64,000 nucleotides of DNA from Candidatus Syntrophocurvum alkaliphilum (lineage in GTDB: Bacteria; Bacillota; Syntrophomonadia; Syntrophomonadales; Syntrophomonadaceae). Location of the stretch: NCBI RefSeq assembly GCF_009734445.1, contig NZ_CP046457.1, forward strand, positions 1,854,001 to 1,918,000. The letters are read 5' to 3'. Below, piece after piece: positions 24,962 through 32,641 of this stretch; position 1 is the stretch's first letter; each line of letters starts with the position of its first letter. Under the pieces are notes generated by a model. That model searched no databases. It saw only the letters and a list, made by a program, of their open reading frames with translations, and was not told the DNA's origin. The position numbers and the translations under genes are program-made.

Positions 24962-25516
24962 CTATGCTGTTATTTGTTTTTTGGGGATGAAGTTTATTTC
25001 TAGGTAGTTTTTTTGGTTTAGGTATATGTCTACTTTTCCCCATTGGAAGTCTTGTTGTATTGTTCCTTGGTTTATATTTATGTCTAGGGTTCCTTTTTGG
25101 GGTATTATTTCTACTGGGTGTTTTTCAAAGTTTATGTTTGGTCTTTGTTTTGGTATTGCTTCTACGTTGAAGTCTTTTTGGGTGTCCATGGCTCTTTTTG
25201 CTAGGTCTTGAACGGTTATGTTTCCTTCTATTTTAGCCAGCATATCACCTTCGGCGGCTATTTTGCCGATGGCTTGGATGCCGGATGATTTTGCTTTCTG
25301 AGAGTGATAGTTAACAAATTCTATCGGTGCTCTTTTGTTGAAGTCGGCAAAGCATTGGGATTGGTCTATGTGAACTTTTGGTTGCTGTTTTTGTATTTGT
25401 ACTTCTGGTTTTTGGGTATTTATTTGTAGTTGGGGTTGAACCGTATTCAGCCCTAGGAATGGTTTTGTTGTGTTTATTCCTATTTGGGCGAATTGTTGAT
25501 TTATGTTTATTTGCAT
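24962..25516 (-). CDS. yviE: DUF6470 family protein (YviE-like)
   Basis: 184 residues. Low-complexity N-terminal half with repeating short units such as LQINTQKPEVQIQKQQPKVH, then a conserved middle IEFVNYHSQKAKSSGIQAIG and IAAEGDMLAKIEGN, then a strand-rich C-terminus. This is the DUF6470/YviE protein that sits between flgL and fliW in many Bacillota; the function is unknown, with a link to the late flagellar operon by position. The start is set at ATG 25516 with AAAGGTGG 9 nt upstream. Confidence 0.9.
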   Translation of the reverse strand: MQININQQFAQIGINTTKPFLGLNTVQPQLQINTQKPEVQIQKQQPKVHIDQSQCFADFNKRAPIEFVNYHSQKAKSSGIQAIGKIAAEGDMLAKIEGNITVQDLAKRAMDTQKDFNVEAIPKQRPNINFEKHPVEIIPQKGTLDININQGTIQQDFQWGKVDIYLNQKNYLEINFIPKKQITA

Positions 25517-25536
25517 TTTGGGCAACCACCTTTTTT

Positions 25537-25679
25537 ATAGACGCTGGTTCGCTTTGCTCACACACTGACTTTTTGGACTTACGCTGACTTCTTTTTTTGT
25601 TTTTTTAAGCTTCGCTCGTATCTTTTATTAATTTTCTGTGTAAGTCTGTTACGTCTGTGGGAGTCTGTGTCTATTTTTT
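25537..25679. repeat. Family D repeat, copy D2
   Basis: Same blocks as D1 (ATAGACGCTGGTTCGC, GACTTTTTGGACTTACGC, AGCTTCGCTCGT, CTGTGTCTATTTTTT) with extra CTGTTACGTCTGTG sequence. It lies between the flgL stop codon and the yviE ribosome binding site. Confidence 0.85.
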
Positions 25680-26608
25680 TATCTTAAGAAGTCTACTAAG
25701 CTGGGTTGGATTATTCTGGCTCCTGCGGAGAGGGAGGCTCGGTAGACGTTTTCTTGCATTTTTAGTTCCATTATTACTTTTGCCATATCGGCATCTTCGG
25801 TTTGTGATAGTAGTTCGTTATATGATATCTGGGTATCTTCTAGACGATTTTTTTGTAGTTCTAGTCTATTTACTCTGGCTCCTATGGTTGAGCGAGCTGA
25901 AAGTAGGTCATCTATTTTAACATCCAGATCTCCTAAGGCTTTGTCCATTGCGTCAGAGTCACCTTCACGAATAGACTCTACTAATCCATCTAGTAAATCA
26001 AATACACCCTCTTTTCCATCAGTATCTTCTGTTTCTTCAACTCCCATGAAAAAGTGGGACATATCTTTATCATTTAAATTCATAGGCATGGTTATACCAG
26101 CTGATATTTCAACTTCGATTGATCTATCATTGCCATTCCATTGATGGGGGTTATCTGGATCTTCGCCCTCTTTGTAAGGTGCTTCGGTTACATTTGTGCC
26201 GGCAAATACGTGTTTAGTTCCATAGGTAGTATTTGCTAGCATTTTTAGTTCGTCATTGAGTTCTTCTATTTCATCAGCAAGAGCTCGAAGTGCTCCGGTA
26301 TCGTTGGTGCCTGTTTTGGCTTTTACTGTTAGTTCACGGGCTCGGTGCATTATCTGGGTAGTGTTGTTTAGTGCTGAGTCGGTTGTTTCCATGAAGTTTA
26401 TGGATTCACCTAAGTTTGATATATATCTTTCACCTTCGTTTATGTTTGTACGCAGGCGCAAGGAGTTAACCAAGCCACCAGGGTTATCTGATGGGAGGTT
26501 TAGTTTTTTACCAGTTGATAGTTGGCGCTGGGAATTTTCCATTTGGCGCATGTTGTTGTTTAGATTTCTGTTTAGGTCGTTTACTAGCATTGTGTTTGTT
26601 ACTCGCAT
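25679..26608 (-). CDS. flgL: Flagellar hook-associated protein FlgL (HAP3)
   Basis: Junction protein between the hook and filament, joining FlgK to flagellin. 309 residues. Flagellin-like N-terminus: RVTNTMLVNDLNRNLNNNMR, QRQLSTGKKLNLPSDNPGGL; C-terminus with QTEDADMAKVIMELKMQENV and YRASLSAGARIIQPSLVDFL. Both terminal helices are intact, unlike in hag. The length is normal. Downstream of flgK on the same strand, separated by a family B element. Confidence 0.97.
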   Translation of the reverse strand: MRVTNTMLVNDLNRNLNNNMRQMENSQRQLSTGKKLNLPSDNPGGLVNSLRLRTNINEGERYISNLGESINFMETTDSALNNTTQIMHRARELTVKAKTGTNDTGALRALADEIEELNDELKMLANTTYGTKHVFAGTNVTEAPYKEGEDPDNPHQWNGNDRSIEVEISAGITMPMNLNDKDMSHFFMGVEETEDTDGKEGVFDLLDGLVESIREGDSDAMDKALGDLDVKIDDLLSARSTIGARVNRLELQKNRLEDTQISYNELLSQTEDADMAKVIMELKMQENVYRASLSAGARIIQPSLVDFLR

Positions 26609-26624
26609 AATTCACCCTCCGGGT

Positions 26625-26776
26625 TAATTTTGAATTTTTAATTCTTAATTTTTAATTGTGGGTAGGAAACTTTCGTTTCCTTTTTTATTATAATTTATTG
26701 CAATGCAATTTTTTAAATTAGAAAAGCTTTGCTTTTCCTTCCTTAATTAAGAATTCATAATTAATAATTAAAAATT
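26625..26776. repeat. Family B element, copy B3
   Basis: Ends AATTTTGAATTTTTAATTCT and TTAATTAAGAATTCATAATT; inner hairpins GGAAACTTTCGTTTCC and GAAAAGCTTTGCTTTTC. It lies between flgK and flgL. Confidence 0.9.
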
Positions 26777-26782
26777 ATATAG

Positions 26783-29008
26783 TTATCTTCCTACTAAGCC
26801 CATTCGGTTTACTATGGTTTCTATGGCTTCGTCTATTGTTGTTATGTATCTTGAGGCTGCGTTGTAGGCGTGTTGGTATTTTATCATGTTGGTCATTTCT
26901 TCATCTAGGGACACGCCTGAGTATGATTGTCTTTTGTTTTCTAGTTCTCCTAGTAGTTGTTCTTGGTTTGTTACCATTCTTTTGGCTTCTTGTGATTTTA
27001 CTCCTACATTAGCCGCTACTGAACGCCAGAAGTCGTCGGTGGTAGCGTTTTTGATAAGGTTTTCGTTTATGTTGGTTATTTGCACTTGGTTTATTTCAAC
27101 TGGTTCATCATCACCAAATAAGAAGTCATTTCCATCTTCATCTCCATCTCCATCAATTACCCCTTTAAAATCAGGGTCTTGGGAGTAAAAAAGTAAGGTG
27201 TCACCATCTGCGCGGACGTTTACGTTTATTTCATCTTCATCTAACTTTTCTTGTATGGCTACAACTAAATCGTTAATATCGTCAAAATCATCCTCATTTA
27301 TATTTATACTTATTGTTTCATCCTCTTCACCATCAAATTGAAAGGTTAGGGCTCCATCAATATTTTCTCCAAATTCTAAATCTGTCTCACTAGCAAACAC
27401 GGTATAATTAGAGTTAAGTACTGCTTTGATGTCATCTGTATCAAAATTCGCTAATAAGCCATCATCATTTTCACCATCTTCTACTCCATGAAATCTTGAG
27501 TTTGGTGATTCAAATATAATGGTGTTTCCATCTAGTCTGACATTTATTTTTATGTCTTCATTTCTTAATGTTTCATTATTGTCTAGTTGCTGCTGTATGG
27601 CTGTCGCTAGTTCGTTTAGATCTTTTATTTCTTGTTCGGGTATTTCTATTTTTATAAGGTCTTCAATGCCTTGAATGTTAACTAGCATCTCTCCACCTAT
27701 TTCTTTTGGAAAGTTATTACCTTCAAATTCACCAGTTTTAAACGCATTTTTATCAGTTTTCATATGTTGTTTTAACTGAGCAATTTTTAATGCATTGGAG
27801 CCATCACCAAAGTTTACTTTTTCTCCGTCTTCCCATGTTCTGTTGCTAGCTGCTGCTATGTTATTAGAGTCGTTTTTTATAGTGGTGTCTAAGCTCATTA
27901 GTTGTGCCCAGTTTTCAATGTCGTCAGGGTTTTTAGGCATTTTGAAAAAATTAGTTCCATCTGGAGTACCTGATTTGTTGTTTAGGCTATAGCCTCCACG
28001 ATGAACATCGTTGGTTCCGATTATTACTGTTTTGGCTAGTTTGTTTAAGTCATCTATCATTTCTTGGATAATGCCTTTATAGTTTGAGTTTGCATCTTGT
28101 TCTAAATCTGTTTTACCTCGGGAGTCTAGAAGGCCTCTTAGTTCCCCACCATTTATATTAGCTTTAGCCCCTGTATCACTCCAAACAGGCATGTGCATGC
28201 CGTTTTCATCTTGTTTTGTTGATAGTGGGGTGTAATTGTGACCTTGTACTAGGGTTCTGCCACCAATTTGGACAGTAACCATTCCACTATAGCTTTGAGT
28301 TTGTCCACCGTTTTCATAGTGCGGCTCTTCGTATACGTTTATGTCTGTTATTTGACTAAGTTCTTCTAGTAGCATGTCTCTTTTGTCTAATAGGTCGTTT
28401 GGTTGTTTACCTGCTATGCTAATTCCTTGTATTTGTTCATTCAAATCAGTTATTTGATCGGCTAAGGAGTTTATTTCATCTATTTTTATTTTTACGTTGC
28501 TGTTTACGTCTTCTTTTAGTTCAAATAGTTGTCTATGGGTATTGTTAAAGGCATCAGCAACTGTTTCCCCTAGCTCAGCTACTACTGCTCTAACTGATTC
28601 ACTTTCTGGATTTACTGATAGGTCTTGCCATGATTCCCAGAACATATCCATAACTGCTCTTAGCCCTTCTTCTGAGGGTTCGTTAAGGATTACTTCTACC
28701 CTTGATAGGTTTTGCTGGACAGAGTCCCAGTAACCTGCGGTTTTGTTCTCGTTGCGAATTTGGTAATCGAGGAATGCATCGCGCATTCTTTGGATGTCTT
28801 CTACTTTTACTCCTGTGCCTATTTGACCAGCTGGAGCATTGCCTGCAAGCATGGGAGCATGCCAGGGGCGATTTGTTGTTATGTTAGCCACCTGCCGAGA
28901 GTAACCGGGGGTGTTGGCGTTGGAAACGTTGTGACCGGTTACGCTAAGGGCTGTTTGGTGGGTCATTATTGATCTTTTGCCGATTTCTAGACTCATAAAA
29001 TTTGACAT
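26783..29008 (-). CDS. flgK: Flagellar hook-associated protein FlgK (HAP1)
   Basis: First hook-filament junction protein. 741 residues, much longer than the roughly 500 of B. subtilis owing to an acidic insertion (about 390-660) with two related segments, each with a DELATAIQQQLDxNE-like/DLVVAIQEKLDEDEI motif and an RxDGxTxxFxSxxxxFxGVxDG motif, which look like a duplicated surface domain. Conserved ends: SLEIGKRSIMTHQTALSVTG with NVSNANTPGYSRQ, and YSGVSLDEEMTNMIKYQHAY with NAASRYITTIDEAIETIVNR. Ribosome binding site GAGAGG. Part of the flgM-N-K-L operon. Confidence 0.97.
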   Translation of the reverse strand: MSNFMSLEIGKRSIMTHQTALSVTGHNVSNANTPGYSRQVANITTNRPWHAPMLAGNAPAGQIGTGVKVEDIQRMRDAFLDYQIRNENKTAGYWDSVQQNLSRVEVILNEPSEEGLRAVMDMFWESWQDLSVNPESESVRAVVAELGETVADAFNNTHRQLFELKEDVNSNVKIKIDEINSLADQITDLNEQIQGISIAGKQPNDLLDKRDMLLEELSQITDINVYEEPHYENGGQTQSYSGMVTVQIGGRTLVQGHNYTPLSTKQDENGMHMPVWSDTGAKANINGGELRGLLDSRGKTDLEQDANSNYKGIIQEMIDDLNKLAKTVIIGTNDVHRGGYSLNNKSGTPDGTNFFKMPKNPDDIENWAQLMSLDTTIKNDSNNIAAASNRTWEDGEKVNFGDGSNALKIAQLKQHMKTDKNAFKTGEFEGNNFPKEIGGEMLVNIQGIEDLIKIEIPEQEIKDLNELATAIQQQLDNNETLRNEDIKINVRLDGNTIIFESPNSRFHGVEDGENDDGLLANFDTDDIKAVLNSNYTVFASETDLEFGENIDGALTFQFDGEEDETISININEDDFDDINDLVVAIQEKLDEDEINVNVRADGDTLLFYSQDPDFKGVIDGDGDEDGNDFLFGDDEPVEINQVQITNINENLIKNATTDDFWRSVAANVGVKSQEAKRMVTNQEQLLGELENKRQSYSGVSLDEEMTNMIKYQHAYNAASRYITTIDEAIETIVNRMGLVGR

Positions 29009-29085
29009 GGAATAACCTCTCTTTTAATTGTTCTATTATAATTAGATTAGACCCATCTTTGCTGACGGGTTTACATTGTATTTAT

Positions 29086-29225
29086 AATTTTAAATTTTTA
29101 ATTTTTAATTCTTAATTGTGGTGGAAACTGCTGTCGCAGTTTCTTTTTATTTTTCTTTTTCTGTTTTTGTGGTTGTTTTTACTATAGAGATTAGTAGTCT
29201 AATTAATTCGTTTGCCTCTTTTTTT
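29086..29225. repeat. Tandem copy of family B left end plus the 3' tail of the four-helix gene
   Basis: 29086-29225 and 29226-29365 are near-identical direct repeats: family B left end, hairpin GAAACTGCTGTCGCAGTTTC, then the last ~75 nt of the four-helix-bundle coding region. The outer copy of the coding tail is slightly diverged and not connected to a start. Confidence 0.85.
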
Positions 29226-29705
29226 TAATTTTAAATTTTTAATTTTTAATTCTTAATTGTGGTGGAAACTGCTGTCGCAGTTTCTTTTTATTTTTCCTGT
29301 TCTGTTTTTGAGGTTGTTTTTACTATAGAGGTTAGTAGTCTGACTAATTCGTTTGCCTCTTCTAGTAATTTATTTCCTTCTTCTTCATCAATAAGGCCAC
29401 TGTCTTTTAATAACCTTATCCAATAAGAACTTTCCCTTGCTTCCTTTGATGCTAGAGTCATTTTATGAATGAAATCTTTTCTGCTACCTGCTGCTAATGC
29501 TTCTTCGATGTTTGCTCCTATACTAGTACCTGATCTCATTAATTGCCTAGATATAACATATTCATTTTCTTTTTTAGCTAAATACCGGCAAGTTTTAATA
29601 ACCTGCAATGCAAAGTAATAACTTTTGTCTTTAATAATATTTCGTTTTATATTCATATTTTTTTAGTCCTTAATTAAAAATTCATAATTAAAAATTAAAA
29701 ATTAT
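29226..29705. mobile_element. Family B element carrying a four-helix-bundle gene
   Basis: Left end (29226-29285: AATTTTAAATTTTTAATTTT then TTCTTAATTGTGGTGGAAAC), the four-helix-bundle gene (29288-29656), and right end (29668-29705: CCTTAATTAAAAATTCATAA). The ends match those of the empty copies at 21.9, 23.9, 26.6 and 42.8 kb. This appears to be a gene-bearing version of the same element, inserted between flgN and flgK. Confidence 0.7.
29288..29656 (-). CDS. Four-helix-bundle protein (S23 / 23S rRNA intervening-sequence-protein family)
   Basis: 122 residues with the TIGR02436/S23-type pattern: YYFALQVIKTCRYLAKKENE, VISRQLMRSGTSIGANIEEA, RKDFIHKMTLASKEARESSY and WIRLLKDSGLIDEEEG. The family was first seen in intervening sequences of 23S rRNA and is related in fold to Avd of diversity-generating retroelements; it binds nucleic acid, but the role is unclear. 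It has no business in a flagellar operon: it interrupts flgN-flgK and is bounded by family B repeat ends, so it most likely arrived with the element. No strong ribosome binding site is visible. Confidence 0.9.
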   Translation of the reverse strand: MNIKRNIIKDKSYYFALQVIKTCRYLAKKENEYVISRQLMRSGTSIGANIEEALAAGSRKDFIHKMTLASKEARESSYWIRLLKDSGLIDEEEGNKLLEEANELVRLLTSIVKTTSKTEQEK

Positions 29706-29715
29706 TAACAGTAAT

Positions 29716-30228
29716 TTACCCCTTTGTATCTATTATATTTTTTTTGGGGCGGGAGGGGGTTTCGTCGGATTGGGTGCCTTTTTGGGAGTAGGTTCCGGCT
29801 ATGTCCCCTTCTATGGCCGCCTGCATTGAGAATATGTAGTCTAGGGATTGGTTTATTAGTTCGTTGTTTTCTTCGTTTAGGGCTCTTAAGCGCGCTAGGT
29901 TATAGTCTAGGCGTTCTATTGCTTCTTTTAGGTCTATATATAGGACATGATTGTTTTTTTGTAAGGCTGTTATTATGAATTCTGCATTCATTTGTTCGGT
30001 TTTTAGTTTTAATTTGCTAGCAATTTGCTCTTGTAATTTAAAACGGGCACCTTCGGTTTTCTCTAGATTAGAGACTATGATGCCCTCTTTTTGTATGAGT
30101 TTATCTAGTTCTTGTATTTTTCCTAGTATTATAGATTCGCGTTTTTCCTCTGCTAGTTGAACTAGCTGATCAAAGATTTTGTTTTGTTTGTTTATTGTAT
30201 CTATAAATACTTTTAGGAGATTATGCAT
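29716..30228 (-). CDS. flgN: Flagellar export chaperone FlgN
   Basis: Cytoplasmic chaperone that keeps FlgK and FlgL unfolded for export. 170 residues; helical throughout, with QLVQLAEEKRESIILGKIQE and LIQKEGIIVSNLEKTEGARF, the FlgN pattern, then a helix LNEENNELINQSLDYIFSMQ that binds its clients, and a polar unstructured tail. 12 nt after flgM. Normal length for Bacillota FlgN. Confidence 0.92.
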   Translation of the reverse strand: MHNLLKVFIDTINKQNKIFDQLVQLAEEKRESIILGKIQELDKLIQKEGIIVSNLEKTEGARFKLQEQIASKLKLKTEQMNAEFIITALQKNNHVLYIDLKEAIERLDYNLARLRALNEENNELINQSLDYIFSMQAAIEGDIAGTYSQKGTQSDETPSRPKKNIIDTKG

Positions 30229-30240
30229 TATCTCACTTCC

Positions 30241-30540
30241 TTAGATAAGCTTATCTATTATGGCTTGCTCTATCATTTTCTCCGCAACTTCATCATTTGA
30301 TTTGGTGTAGGTTCCAGTAGATATTTTTTGTTTTGCCGCATCTATTTTGTCTTGACGTAAGTCATCTGATTTTTTGATTGATTGCATAGCTTTTTGCTTG
30401 GTTTTACTTTCATTTGATATAGCTATTTTATCTTTTTTGGCAGCACCTTTTACTTCAGTGGTTTTTTGGATGTTTTTGTTTTTGTTGTCTTTACCATATG
30501 TTTTTAAAAGGTTTTGCACTTGTGCTTTTGATATAAACAT
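30241..30540 (-). CDS. flgM: Anti-sigma-28 factor FlgM
   Basis: Holds sigma-D inactive until the hook is complete. 99 residues from ATG 30540, which has AAGGTGGG 7 nt upstream; a GTG four codons earlier overlaps that site. N-terminal part MFISKAQVQNLLKTYGK, disordered basic middle, and C-terminal sigma-binding helices DLRQDKIDAAKQKISTGTYT followed by SNDEVAEKMIEQAIIDKLI, the FlgM signature. First of the flgM-flgN-flgK-flgL string. Confidence 0.95.
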   Translation of the reverse strand: MFISKAQVQNLLKTYGKDNKNKNIQKTTEVKGAAKKDKIAISNESKTKQKAMQSIKKSDDLRQDKIDAAKQKISTGTYTKSNDEVAEKMIEQAIIDKLI

Positions 30541-30589
30541 TGTTTTTCCCACCTTAGTGTGTTTTTCTTATTATTTTATATTTTCGCAT

Positions 30590-30621
30590 AAAAAAACGCA
30601 AAGCTTAATAGCAATTGCGCT
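30590..30621 (-). terminator. Terminator between yvyF and flgM
   Basis: Minus strand AGCGCAA, 12-nt loop, TTTGCGTTTTTTT. It would end or attenuate the comFC-yvyF transcript ahead of flgM. Confidence 0.6.
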
Positions 30622-30698
30622 TGTTTATATTTATTATTCTTTTATTTTCGTTCTATTGCTCTTTTTTTCGGTGTGATATACATGCTAAATGCTTGATA

Positions 30699-30734
30699 GT
30701 TAATTTTGAATTCAAAATTAAAAATTAAAAATTA
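30699..30734. repeat. Family B element, minimal copy
   Basis: TTAATTTTGAATTC directly joined to AAAATTAAAAATTAAAAATTA: the left and right ends meet without a central hairpin. Just past the yvyF stop codon. Confidence 0.75.
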
Positions 30735-31148
30735 GCCCTCATCTTTTCCCCTAGTATATATCCTATCTGTTTGGCGGCGTTTTGGTTCGGGTTCTTGTTT
30801 TCTTGGTTTTTTTGGTTGGGCTACTTTTTGGAAATCTGCTGCTAGTTGGTTAGTACAGTTGTCACAAAATCTTCCTTGGGATATTTTTTGCCCACAGCTT
30901 ACACATTCAAGTACGTTTTTAAAACCTCTTGATTGTAAGCGACCATCACGTAGAAATTGAAGGATTTTTTCTTCCTCTACATCGGTTGCCTCTGAAGTTT
31001 CAAAAACACTAGCTCCTGGATGCTCTCTAATGTATCTTCTAACAATTAAGTATTCTTCTTCTTCATTTTCTTGGCATTTGCGACATCGGTTTTTTCCTTG
31101 GTAAGCGAAAAGTCTACCACACTCCTGACAGTTTCTAAGGTCTGCCAT
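30732..31148 (-). CDS. yvyF: Flagellar operon protein YvyF (TIGR03826 family)
   Basis: 138 residues with two zinc-ribbon pairs: CQECGRLFAYQGKNRCRKC at the N-terminus and CVSCGQKISQGRFCDNC at about 88-104. Between them is a small winged-helix-like part (VRRYIREHPGASVFETSEAT). The C-terminal tail is basic. Members sit between comFC and flgM in B. subtilis and relatives; a regulatory role in flagellar gene expression has been suggested by position and fold. Same arrangement here. Confidence 0.93.
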   Translation of the reverse strand: MADLRNCQECGRLFAYQGKNRCRKCQENEEEEYLIVRRYIREHPGASVFETSEATDVEEEKILQFLRDGRLQSRGFKNVLECVSCGQKISQGRFCDNCTNQLAADFQKVAQPKKPRKQEPEPKRRQTDRIYTRGKDEG

Positions 31149-31167
31149 CCGTAAACCCTCCTCTGTT

Positions 31168-31887
31168 TTAGTTGCCTTTACCAGTAGCCCAAGTTAGTAC
31201 AGATACTCTTTGTGCTCCCCCTTCTAGTAATACACGAGTACATTCTTTACTAGTTGAACCAGTAGTATAGACATCATCTATCAATAATACATTCTTCCCC
31301 TTAACTTTGCTATTATCCTTCAATTGAAATGCACAAAGTAGATTTTTTTCTCTTTCTTCTCGAGATAGTTCTCTTTGGGAAGGAGTTTCTTTAACTCGAA
31401 TTAGGCTTTTGCTATCAACTTTTGTTTTTATATGTTTGCTAATTTCCTTAGCTAAAACTTCTGTTTGATTGAATCCTCTTTGCTTAAGACTTCCCTCAGA
31501 TATGGGTACTGGTACTAGTATATCTATAGGCCAAAATTCTGGCTCAGCTCTAGCTACCTCTGCCATCATATATCCCATTATTATAGAAAGGTGTTTTCGG
31601 CCTAAGAATTTAAGAACTTTTATTGCTATTCTATATGTGTCTTCATATGGACCAACAGCGCGTGCTATGTGGAATGTAGGGTTCATTGTTGAACAATCAA
31701 TACATATAGTTTTTTCTTCACATAAGTATTTACCACATTTTTGGCATATTGGAGCAGTTGTTTGCAGATCTCGAAGTTTCTTAAGGCACTCATTGCACCA
31801 AGGTTGTCTACGTTTGTAGTTCCCTGGTGTTCTGCACAAACAACATATTTGTTGAGGTATTAAAATGTCTAATAAAAAGTTTATCAA
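31168..31887 (-). CDS. comFC: ComF family phosphoribosyltransferase-like protein (ComFC)
   Basis: 239 residues. N-terminal zinc ribbon (CCLCRTP...CNEC and CQKCGKYLC), then a phosphoribosyltransferase fold with VPVPISEGSLKQRGFNQTEV and the PRPP-binding loop NVLLIDDVYTTGSTSKEC near the C-terminus. Needed for DNA uptake in naturally competent bacteria; often kept in species not known to be competent. comFA, the helicase partner, is absent. First gene of the group leading to yvyF. Confidence 0.93.
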   Translation of the reverse strand: MINFLLDILIPQQICCLCRTPGNYKRRQPWCNECLKKLRDLQTTAPICQKCGKYLCEEKTICIDCSTMNPTFHIARAVGPYEDTYRIAIKVLKFLGRKHLSIIMGYMMAEVARAEPEFWPIDILVPVPISEGSLKQRGFNQTEVLAKEISKHIKTKVDSKSLIRVKETPSQRELSREEREKNLLCAFQLKDNSKVKGKNVLLIDDVYTTGSTSKECTRVLLEGGAQRVSVLTWATGKGN

Positions 31888-32271
31888 TTAACCCACCCCA
31901 AACAACTACCCTTACGATATAATATTCAAATCTTAACTTATCTGATTGTCGTGACAAAACAGTCAAACAATCATCTTATCTCTCTCCCTCTTCGATAAGT
32001 ACAGGATTTTAAATGATTCAAGCAGTCTCAAATATAGAAAATGTATACATGATTTTTGTTTGATTTTATCTTAATATGTTTAATTATATCATAATATAAT
32101 AGGTTAATAGCGTCTTCCCCTAAAATAATGTCAATCATTTGTTGGTGATAATTGGTTTTTAATTCTTGGTTTCAGTGCTCAAAGCTAAAGTTAGACTATG
32201 GAATCGGCTGAGCAAACATGTTTATCACGCCTTAAGTTCTTTGTAGTTATTTTTTGCAGCAGAAGCATTAT
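31888..32271. other. Intergenic region between degU cluster and comFC
   Basis: AT-rich, no gene. It holds a family C repeat at 32163-32268 and must contain the promoter for comFC-yvyF; the stretch TTGTTTGATTTTATCTTAA near 32055 and AATTATATCATAATATAAT near 32085 are possible elements but in uncertain register. Confidence 0.4.
32163..32268. repeat. Family C repeat, internally deleted copy (C2)
   Basis: Left part TTTCAGTGCTCAAAGCTAAA, inner motif GGCTGAGCAAACATGTTTAT, then directly the right end TTTGTAGTTATTTTTTGCAG. The roughly 120-nt central part present in C3 and C4 is missing. Confidence 0.85.
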
Positions 32272-32580
32272 TTAATTTGTTATTATTGATTCTGGGTATT
32301 GTATTATGATTGATGGGTTTTTTCTTAGGATTCGATTTGTGATTAATCTTGCTTGGTAGTTATATCGGTGTTTAGGTAGGGTTTCAATTATCAACCTGTC
32401 CTTTTCATTTAGTTTTCTGAGTGCACCTCGTATAAACATTTCAATATCTTCATCATCATCTATCTGTAGCTTAACCTTATTTACCGGAGATTCTTTTATT
32501 GATTTGCTGGCTATTATCAAAACAATCATTATTGTCAACCATATGCAAAAACTGGCCACCTTAAGAAGAATTACCACCAT
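32272..32580 (-). CDS. Small single-span membrane protein downstream of degU
   Basis: 102 residues from ATG 32580 (AAGGGGAGG 4 nt upstream). One transmembrane helix at about 2-22 (VVILLKVASFCIWLTIMIVL), then an acidic IDDDEDIEMFIRGALRKLNE segment and a basic C-terminus. Family not recognised. It follows degU by 61 nt on the same strand, so it is probably in the degSU operon; a link to DegSU signalling is only inferred. Confidence 0.7.
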   Translation of the reverse strand: MVVILLKVASFCIWLTIMIVLIIASKSIKESPVNKVKLQIDDDEDIEMFIRGALRKLNEKDRLIIETLPKHRYNYQARLITNRILRKNPSIIIQYPESIITN

Positions 32581-32641
32581 TAGACCTCCCCTTAGCCCCT
32601 TTGTATATACTATGCTGAGGGGAGGGGGGTTGATTCCTGGA

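Noticed and set aside
26256-26627. Plus-strand frames opposite flgL and flgK
   Set aside because: Antisense shadows of conserved genes; low-complexity Ser/Arg composition.
29288-29656. An rRNA intervening sequence
   Set aside because: The four-helix protein suggests one, but no 23S rRNA sequence surrounds it.
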